In this document: one piece after another, positions 32,526-38,579 of the stretch
How positions within the stretch are numbered: position 1 is the stretch's first letter
Layout: every line of letters begins with the position of its first letter
Assembly: GCA_009801015.1 (NCBI GenBank)
Contig: VHZZ01000428.1
Location: 44,007 to 82,585 of the forward strand
From: Silene noctiflora
Lineage: Eukaryota > Streptophyta > Magnoliopsida > Caryophyllales > Caryophyllaceae
DNA: 38,579 bases
Direction: 5' to 3'
The notes under the pieces: generated by a model
Databases searched by the model: none
What the model was told of the DNA's origin: nothing
What the model saw: the letters and a program-made list of their open reading frames with translations, nothing else
Made by a program: the position numbers and the translations under genes

Positions 32526-33368
32526 TCATGTATAGAATGCGACATGATCACCGGTCTCCCTGCACAACAGTTTGGCCTTAGATGCTAACTTGATGCTCTT
32601 GTAAAACACTTGTTCTGTTAGTCTGTGTTTAGATGATGGTTTATAAAAGCGGGCCGCTTCTTTGCCTTGAGTTACCAAGGCTGCTCTAGCAGGAATGACA
32701 TTTTTCCACCAAAAATCGTGTAGAATTTCATGCATAAGATCCCAATATTCAGGTTCTCTATGTACTCTAATTATCGTGCTTCCATTAGGTGTCCAACAAT
32801 ATAGATCAGCCCAATTTCGGTCCATTATCTCCATCTGACCCTGGACCTGAGGCATACAACGAAACGGCATTCTCGACCAGGGGAAAGCCTTCCCTTTGTT
32901 ATAAGGGCATTTCACTTCTAGAATGCCGGAGTCTTGAGGGCAATCAATAAGACCATCGGGTGAGGCACCAAGCCAATCAAATTTATAATCAGGATGAATC
33001 GCAAAACCCATAAGGGTCACGTCATGTCCGGTAATGCTCTTGTACTTCTCAATAGCAGCTGCCTCTTTCTGAAGACCCCATTCCATAGCAGAAGAATCTA
33101 TAGATTTAGCAGAAGCGAAAACCTTTTCACTCCAGAGATCAGCCCGCCCTGTCTCCTCCCACAACCCCATAGCTTTGCTGAATGTACTGGTTGTAAGCCT
33201 ATCCTTGCGGAGAGCGAACCACTCTTCTGAACGTTGTGTTGTACTAGCAGCATATGCTCCAGCTGATGAGCAGTAGAACGAGAAGCGTGTAGAAACTTGT
33301 GGGGCGCGGTTGGCCCTTGGGAGGAGTGCTGAGGCGACACTGTAATGCATGATGCAGAATCTTGACAT
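32526..33368 (-). CDS. YqaJ-like PD-(D/E)XK nuclease, probably organellar
   Basis: A restriction-endonuclease-fold nuclease of the YqaJ/lambda-exonuclease family, similar to Arabidopsis At1g67660 (annotated as type II restriction endonuclease-like). From the Met at 33368 the product is 280 aa. Residues 1-45 (MSRFCIMHYSVASALLPRAN...) are Ser/Arg-rich and low in acid, like a transit peptide. The nuclease core starts at QRSEEWFALRKDRLTTSTFS (45-64). Catalytic motif: Asp138 in GASPDG, then ILEVKCPYNKGK with Glu151 and Lys153; the Gln motif MPQVQGQMEIM (172-182) follows. It ends LLCRETGDHVAFYT. The frame is open to 33440, but a pyrimidine tract and AG acceptor at 33418 suggest an intron border there, so the true start may be in an upstream exon. 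The conserved part is all in one exon. Confidence 0.86.
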   Translation of the reverse strand: MSRFCIMHYSVASALLPRANRAPQVSTRFSFYCSSAGAYAASTTQRSEEWFALRKDRLTTSTFSKAMGLWEETGRADLWSEKVFASAKSIDSSAMEWGLQKEAAAIEKYKSITGHDVTLMGFAIHPDYKFDWLGASPDGLIDCPQDSGILEVKCPYNKGKAFPWSRMPFRCMPQVQGQMEIMDRNWADLYCWTPNGSTIIRVHREPEYWDLMHEILHDFWWKNVIPARAALVTQGKEAARFYKPSSKHRLTEQVFYKSIKLASKAKLLCRETGDHVAFYT

Positions 33369-34460
33369 ATAAACTTTGGTAATACCATGACGACTAACAC
33401 CATTAATAGCTGTTGCTCTTAAAGAAAACACACAGATCATCTCGGTGGGTCAATGTTACTTCAAGCCAATACAAAAACAGCAACGATAACAAAACCTTAA
33501 TTTCAAAACCATTTGGGGCCGGCTACCATGAATACACGAGTCATCATTTGAAACCGTCAAAGGCAGGTAAGATATATGGAGTATCTGTGCATACTGGGGC
33601 AAACTTCCAGCCAAAGCCACTCTCCAGCTCTTCCTGGGATTGAAAGTACATAAATCAGCACTACGGTCAGAAACAATGGAAGAATACTTGAACTGTGTGA
33701 CGCCTGTTCCTGTTCCGCTTCAAGATATAGAACTAGTATGGTTTTGAAATACGACTCACATCTATGAAAAACTCCTAATCAGTTTCGCTTCAAACAAGAC
33801 CTTGCTGAACTAAAACATGAAAACAAACTCTACCATCCTCGGAAAAACAAAAGTATACTGTCTCCGTCTCAATCATTTGTTTTCCACATTACCAATCTAT
33901 TTAAACACAATGCAATCATCGAATTTCGATACTTCAAAACTCAAACTTTAAACCCTAAGGCACTGACTTCACATTTCAAATACACATTAACATTAATCTC
34001 CCAATTCTAAAACCAATCCAATAAAAAAACAGCAAATTTTTCCACCCAATTGACATCTTAATTGCATTAAACATGAATATATCAGCAATATTCAGGAAAA
34101 TAAATCCCCAAATTAGACTGCAAATTAATTTATACCACAAATTTGATCATATACAAACAATAATTAAGTTAATTAGTCTAATGGGCATTGATTAATTCAT
34201 ATCAAATCTTCTATTTTTCTTCCTTTGGGTAAATTTCAGAGTTTAATTTCCCAGAGTAAGAACAAATTTGAGTATAAAAAAAGCATAAAAAAAGCATGCA
34301 ATTGAAATTAAAATTACTGTCAATAGTAAAAGAAATAAGAGGAAGCGACGTAAATTAAACAGACAAGAAAGATTAAAGAAATAGATACCTGAGCTCGAGC
34401 TTCCAAGCTTTAATGGCGATGGAGGGAGACCAAAAAGTAGGTTAGGAGAATGGAACATGG
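33369..34460 (-). other. 5' region and probable upstream exons of the YqaJ-like gene
   Basis: On the minus strand a likely first exon ends at 34389 (CTCGAGCTCAG|GTATCT) and contains ATG at 34458 (MFHSPNLLFGLPPSPLKLGS). A short candidate exon lies near 33635-33597 (CCCAG|GAAGAGCTGG...GCCCCA|GTATGC). One splice at 33416/33415 (AAGAG|CA) would join all three in frame, giving an N-terminal extension; the alternative is a non-coding leader. The first intron contains a MITE fragment at about 33857. Confidence 0.4.
33857..33905. mobile_element. Stowaway-like MITE end fragment
   Basis: 'actgtctccgtctcaatcat' + 'ttgttttcc' after TA is a typical left end. No right end is found nearby. Confidence 0.4.
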
Positions 34461-34491
34461 AACCTAATTCAATTCATAATAGTTAAAGGGC

Positions 34492-34671
34492 AATTCTCAT
34501 TTGTGACGGAAGGTATCCGTCACTTTGAGAAGACGGGTACCAAATTGTGACACAAAAGACCCATGAGAGGAGAGAGGAAAGCAAGTGGAGGGGTGCCCAC
34601 CTTTTGCTTTATTCGTTTTGTGAGTGGCATTACCCGTCACAAATATCGACCCGTCACAAGGGAGACGCTTT
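34492..34671. mobile_element. Mutator-like MITE, 180 bp, with 10-bp target duplication
   Basis: The left end 'aattctcatttgtgacgg' and the reverse complement of the right end 'caaagcgtctcccttgtgac' belong to the same family as 2476-2594, but in opposite orientation. Exact direct repeat GTTAAAGGGC at 34482-34491 and 34672-34681. Its left end is only about 30 bases upstream of the probable first exon of the YqaJ-like gene, so it may form part of that promoter. Confidence 0.78.
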
Positions 34672-34865
34672 GTTAAAGGGCTTCCCTGATTAAACCCGAT
34701 TAGCCTTAGCGGAGCCGTTACGGCTCGGGACGGCGGGTTAAGTAGGGTTGGCTCGGGTGTGACCCTGAGTCGGTTTGTGGATGGCTCGGGTGTGTCCAAG
34801 CTTTTCCTAAAGGAATTAAAGAAAAAATGTTGGATTATGCAAGGGTCGGGGTTCAAGGTCGGGGT

Positions 34866-35503
34866 TAGGGATGACAATGGATAGGATCTGGATAGGGTCG
34901 TATAGGATCCAGATCCAGATGCTTGTGTCTTATAGTGGATTCAGATTCGGTCCATATTCACAGGGTCTGAAATTCTCAGATCCATATCCAGATCCTCAGG
35001 ATATGGACTGGATCTGGATCTATCTCGTATCCATTTTATAGTAAAAAAATCATTTTTTAAAATATTATAATACTATTTTTTGGATTATACTACAACTTAC
35101 CCTACTATTTTTTTTATATTAGACTACAGATGTTAAAAATAAAGTTTCAAAATATCGAAATAAAGTTTCATAGAATACAATAGCGATAACAAATAAATGT
35201 TTGGAATTGAAAAATGTTACTGAGAAAGAAATCATACCTTATCATATGAAAAACTTTAAGAAAAGAATATAATTTTACGGTTTCTTTAACTCATTTTTTA
35301 AAATTTATTTTAAAATAAATAAATATGGATCTAGGGTAGGATCTGGATCTCGACTATGTGGATCCATATCCGGATCCGTTTTTATGCATATGGATCCGAT
35401 CCATATCCATATCCACTGGATCCAAAATATTAAGATCCAAATCCGGCCCTTAAGATCTGGATCCGAGGATCTGGACAGGATCCGGGATCCATTGCCATCC
35501 CTA
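34866..35503. mobile_element. Complete non-autonomous hAT element, 638 bp
   Basis: Ends TAGGGATGACAATGGAT and ATCCATTGCCATCCCTA are inverted repeats of hAT type (TAGGGATG...). Perfect 8-bp direct repeat GTCGGGGT at 34858-34865 and 35504-35511. Both subterminal regions are packed with GGATCTGGAT/ATCCATATCC motifs in both orientations, as expected for hAT transposase binding arrays. The interior is AT-rich and non-coding. Confidence 0.88.
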
Positions 35504-35594
35504 GTCGGGGTCCGAGTGGACTAATCCTTTGCTGGCTAACCCAATGGTGGGTTGATTAGCCTGGCCGCCTTAGCTATGATAACTCATACAAAAT

Positions 35595-35598
<4 letters not shown>

Positions 35599-35650
<52 letters not shown>
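35599..35650. repeat. Poly-T run followed by poly-A
   Basis: About 40 T followed directly by about 13 A. It resembles the T-run/A-run pair at 30536-30616. Exact length may be unreliable. Confidence 0.75.
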
Positions 35651-35651
<1 letters not shown>

Positions 35652-36197
35652 CTAATGTGAATAACCAATAAAATACTGCGAAGTATAGAATATAATATTA
35701 AGAGAAAATGAAAATATTAAATAGTAAACTTATTTATTTTGGTTAAATTAACTATCTTATATGTGAGAGGTTTTACTATAGCCGATAAACTAAGTGTGGA
35801 TCGTGAGTCAATCTAATATAGACACGGGATGATAGGGAAATTAGTTAATTTATCGTCTTGTGATATGAATATATTATTATGAGATTGACTCATATAAGCT
35901 TCAAAAAAGAATTAAAATTCTATACAAACCTTTCTATTGTAATAGAGTCTCTTATAAGACGCTTTAAGAATAAACATTATAAATTCATTATCTAAAAACA
36001 AAAATGCCCTCGATACAAAACATGCTAATTGCTGGACGTATTTTGGTATAATTATTTATGTAAAATAACAATTTGTTTTATAATAATATTAATGTAAAAT
36101 CATTTTATATAATCATTTGCTCTATTGTAAATAGTTTAAGACAAACTCCTAAAACACACATTTTTTAAAAGAAGAAACCGTTTTACAAAACACCATT
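35651..36197. other. AT-rich intergenic DNA, nothing recognised
   Basis: No gene or intact element supported. Confidence 0.45.
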
Positions 36198-36412
36198 TTT
36201 CATTGAAGACATACACTTTTCGTCACAAGCTGAAGACGGGCAAAACATGACTTATTTAAGACGAAAATGTAACCATTTTAACGACAAACTATTATAGCCT
36301 TGAAAATTGTTCTTGTAACTTTTTATCTAAAAATGGTAACATTTTCGTTTTAAATGGGTTATATTTTATTCCGTCTTCCGCTTATGACGAAATTTTACCC
36401 GTTTTCAGTAAG
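36198..36412. mobile_element. Foldback MITE, about 215 bp
   Basis: The left arm ('ttttcgtcacaagctgaaga', 'ttaagacgaaaatgtaacca') is mirrored by the right arm, whose reverse complement reads 'tttcgtcataagcggaagac', 'ttaaaacgaaaatgttacca'. The loop is about 50 bases. The GTCACAAG-type motif links it to the other MITEs here. Confidence 0.65.
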
Positions 36413-36603
36413 ACTAATATATATGGATTGGCCCTAAACAGTTGTGTTTTCCTGTCCACATTATTACAAACACTTGGGCCTAGGCAGCTAGGCTCCTACT
36501 TCAAATTTCACGTGTTCATTTTAAGGTACTAGGTATGTTCATGGCCTCATGGGTCATATAAATGATGACTGGTCGTCCCGTACATTAAATCCGACCTATT
36601 CAA

Positions 36604-37164
36604 TCCCTATATACTAAAAGATTAACAAAACTGAAGTTTTTCCCGCTTAACTTTTGCGCCTAAGTTACATTCTATTATCCACTATCTAATATTTATCTCC
36701 TAATTAATTTTATATCATAAATACTACATTCTAATTTGTACACAAATATATTTTAAATATTTATAGTAACAATCTTCGGCATAAAAAATGACTAAATAAC
36801 TTATACATTAAAAAATTGCATACAAACTTTTTATATTTAAAAATAATCCTCTATTTATTAGAATAATAGGTGAAATATTTTCACATTTTAACCATAAATC
36901 CCCCTTAATACTGAGTATAAACTATAAGTTGGTACATTTTTCATTAAATGCAATAATTGTAACTCTAGAGAATAATTTGATATATACTTACCATTAACTT
37001 TGTGACAAACATAATTCATTAAAATAATTGGAGAAAGTTTATAAAATGAATTCTTAATTTTATAACTTCACTCAATTCTCTTTAATTATTTTTTCATTAT
37101 AAACAACACCCTAAAAAATAAGTACTCTATATATATACCGCGCATTGCGCGGGATCTATATTAG
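36604..37164 (+). mobile_element. Complete non-autonomous Helitron, 561 bp
   Basis: Starts TCCCTATATACTAAAAGATT, ends GGGATCTATATTAG. Hairpin CCGCGC (37138-37143)/GCGCGG (37147-37152). Flanks A (36603) and T (37165). The terminal TTAG departs from the usual CTAG by one base. Same family as 23955-24604. Confidence 0.8.
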
Positions 37165-37320
37165 TTTATAAAATAAATGAGTACGAAAACAAAACATTTT
37201 TAAGGAAATTACAAAAGCTTGGTATATTAACCAGTCCTAAACCTGCATGTCTGTGGACTAAAATTTTAACGTGAGCCCAATCCATCTCTGGCCCACTCCA
37301 CATTTTACTTCTATTGGTTA

Positions 37321-37492
37321 CTTTTTCTGTTCCGATCATTTATTTACTTTTGGTTTTCGCACAAAACCAAGGAAAGAAGAGGGAATCAATTATTTGATAA
37401 TAAGTGGACCATATTCAGCGTGGATGATCAAATAGCTCATCTAAAGTATTACCAAAATAGAAAGGTAAACAATTGACTGAAACACCCAGAAA
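37321..37492. mobile_element. Stowaway-like MITE, 172 bp
   Basis: The left end 'ctttttctgttccgatcatt' + 'tatttac' pairs with the reverse complement of the right end 'tttctgggtgtttcagtcaa' + 'ttgtttacc'. TA at 37319-37320 and 37493-37494. The next Helitron starts directly at the right TA. Confidence 0.65.
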
Positions 37493-37494
37493 TA

Positions 37495-38148
37495 TCTCTT
37501 ATCTACTAAAAGAATAAGTAAACTCACAAATTGTCCCTTCAAAAAACATCTTTTTAAATAAGGAAGTTATTGATAACTTAATTGTATTCACTAAATGAGG
37601 AAAATAATAATTATAATTTATTTCATTATAAAATTCTTTTCATTAAAATTAATCTTTTTTATCAGATTATATAATTTTAACTAAATACTAAACTATAATA
37701 TTTTAATTAAAGTATAAATAATATAAAACTATAAACAATTAAATCTTTTATTCATACTATGTATAAACAAAACTATAAATTGAGAGAATTTATAAATTGG
37801 AATCATTAGTTTTGTGGTATAAAAAATACTTTTTAAAAAAAAAAATACATTTCAGCACATTACTCGATTCTCCTGGATCAGTTTTCAATTTTAATTTTTT
37901 TTTTTTTTTCTCGAAACAAAATACAATAACGAGAAAAATGAACATTTAATGAGATAACACTATTATTTTACAGTTCAATTTTACTCAGTATTCTTGAATA
38001 ATTTTATAATTCAATTCTTTTTTCTCATATTAAAATATAATGACGTGAAATATGTAAAATTAATGAGGTTTTAGTTTAGCATTATTAAGTAATAAAAAAA
38101 TAAAAATTCTATAAATATCGCGCATTTATTGCGCGGGATCTAAACTAG
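37495..38148 (+). mobile_element. Complete non-autonomous Helitron, 654 bp
   Basis: Starts TCTCTTATCTACTAAAAGAA, ends GGGATCTAAACTAG. Hairpin CGCGCA (38119-38124)/TGCGCG (38130-38135). Flanks A (37494) and T (38149). It is more diverged internally from the other two copies, but both termini match. No RepHel coding region. Confidence 0.8.
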
Positions 38149-38526
38149 TAATAGATAAACAAATAAGTGGGAAAAAGATATGTTTTTCAGTTTTTCTTGT
38201 CCACATTATTAACAAACATTTGGTCCTAAATGTAGTAGAGTTTCATTGAATATGATCCATATATATCAAGTAGTGGAATTACTTTAAGTTTCACGTGCTC
38301 AATCGAGGTAAATATTTGTGGGGAAAGATTTGAGAAAAGGTCAAAATTTTAAAATCATTTGTAGTCTTTTCGGGTCTATTTCGATTTCCGAGCTATTAAA
38401 ATGTAACATCATTATCTAACAAAGTATGGTATGCAAATATTTTGATTTGTCACCAATATTTACCTAATGAATCCATCATGACACCATTGTTTCATAAAAA
38501 AAAATTCACTTCATTATAAACTAGTA

Positions 38527-38579
38527 CTAGTTTTAAACCCGTGCAAATTGCACGGGTATACTTTTCTAAACGTTGTTTT
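38527..38579 (-). mobile_element. Helitron 3' end on the minus strand (runs off the right edge)
   Basis: Read on the minus strand: hairpin CCCGTGCAA (38556-38548)/TTGCACGGG (38546-38538), then TTTAAAACTAG and T. It is the same family as the end at 1-186. The element body lies beyond the window. Confidence 0.62.

Noticed and set aside
32994..33403. Overlapping plus- and minus-strand frames over the nuclease
   Set aside because: Shadows of the YqaJ-like coding frame; only the 32526-33368 frame carries the PD-(D/E)XK motifs.
34497..34877. 126-aa minus-strand frame
   Set aside because: It lies across a Mutator-like MITE and the flank of the hAT element, with no protein character.

Overview
The window is nuclear DNA from a flowering plant. 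Genes have spliced exons with GT/AG borders, intergenic DNA is very AT-rich, and transposons of plant type are dense (Helitrons, hAT, Mutator-like and Stowaway MITEs, SINEs). Every recognisable protein is most like a eudicot one. The repeat style, such as frequent 'tactccgt' MITE ends and the Helitron terminus 'gcgcgggatctatactag', suggests Caryophyllales, but that is only a guess.

Four real genes are visible. (1) On the minus strand, 3303-7837, a two-exon PP2A regulatory B' (B56) subunit of 528 aa, whose 2.9 kb intron holds a large foldback element and a SINE piece. (2) On the minus strand, 11218-20018, a 20-exon M3-family (thimet oligopeptidase-like) metallopeptidase of 717 aa with an N-terminal membrane anchor. 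I reassembled it exon by exon; all 19 introns obey GT/AG and every phase fits. (3) On the plus strand, 26923-29554, the two-exon F-box protein SKIP14 (466 aa). (4) On the minus strand, 32526-33368 plus uncertain 5' exons up to about 34460, a YqaJ-type PD-(D/E)XK nuclease, probably imported into an organelle. Genes 1 and 2 run the same way, 2 and 3 are divergent across a 6.9 kb repeat-filled gap, and 3 and 4 converge. The genes share no pathway. Their Arabidopsis relatives lie in two small clusters (SKIP14 near PP2A B'eta/B'delta on chromosome 3; the M3 peptidase near the YqaJ nuclease on chromosome 1), so this may be an ancestral gene block.

The rest is a mobile-element record. The left edge (1-2600) has a Helitron 3' end, a GC-rich minisatellite, a truncated and broken RNase H domain from a retroelement and a small Mutator MITE. 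The 20-26 kb gap holds Stowaway MITEs, two copies of one long foldback element, a complete Helitron and tandem repeats leading to the SKIP14 promoter. The 30-32 kb part has a large hairpin element and a tRNA-derived SINE head. The right end (34.4-38.6 kb) has a Mutator MITE, a complete hAT element with perfect 8-bp target duplication, another foldback, two complete Helitrons and the end of a third. I saw no CRISPR array, rRNA, bona fide tRNA gene, virus or toxin gene.
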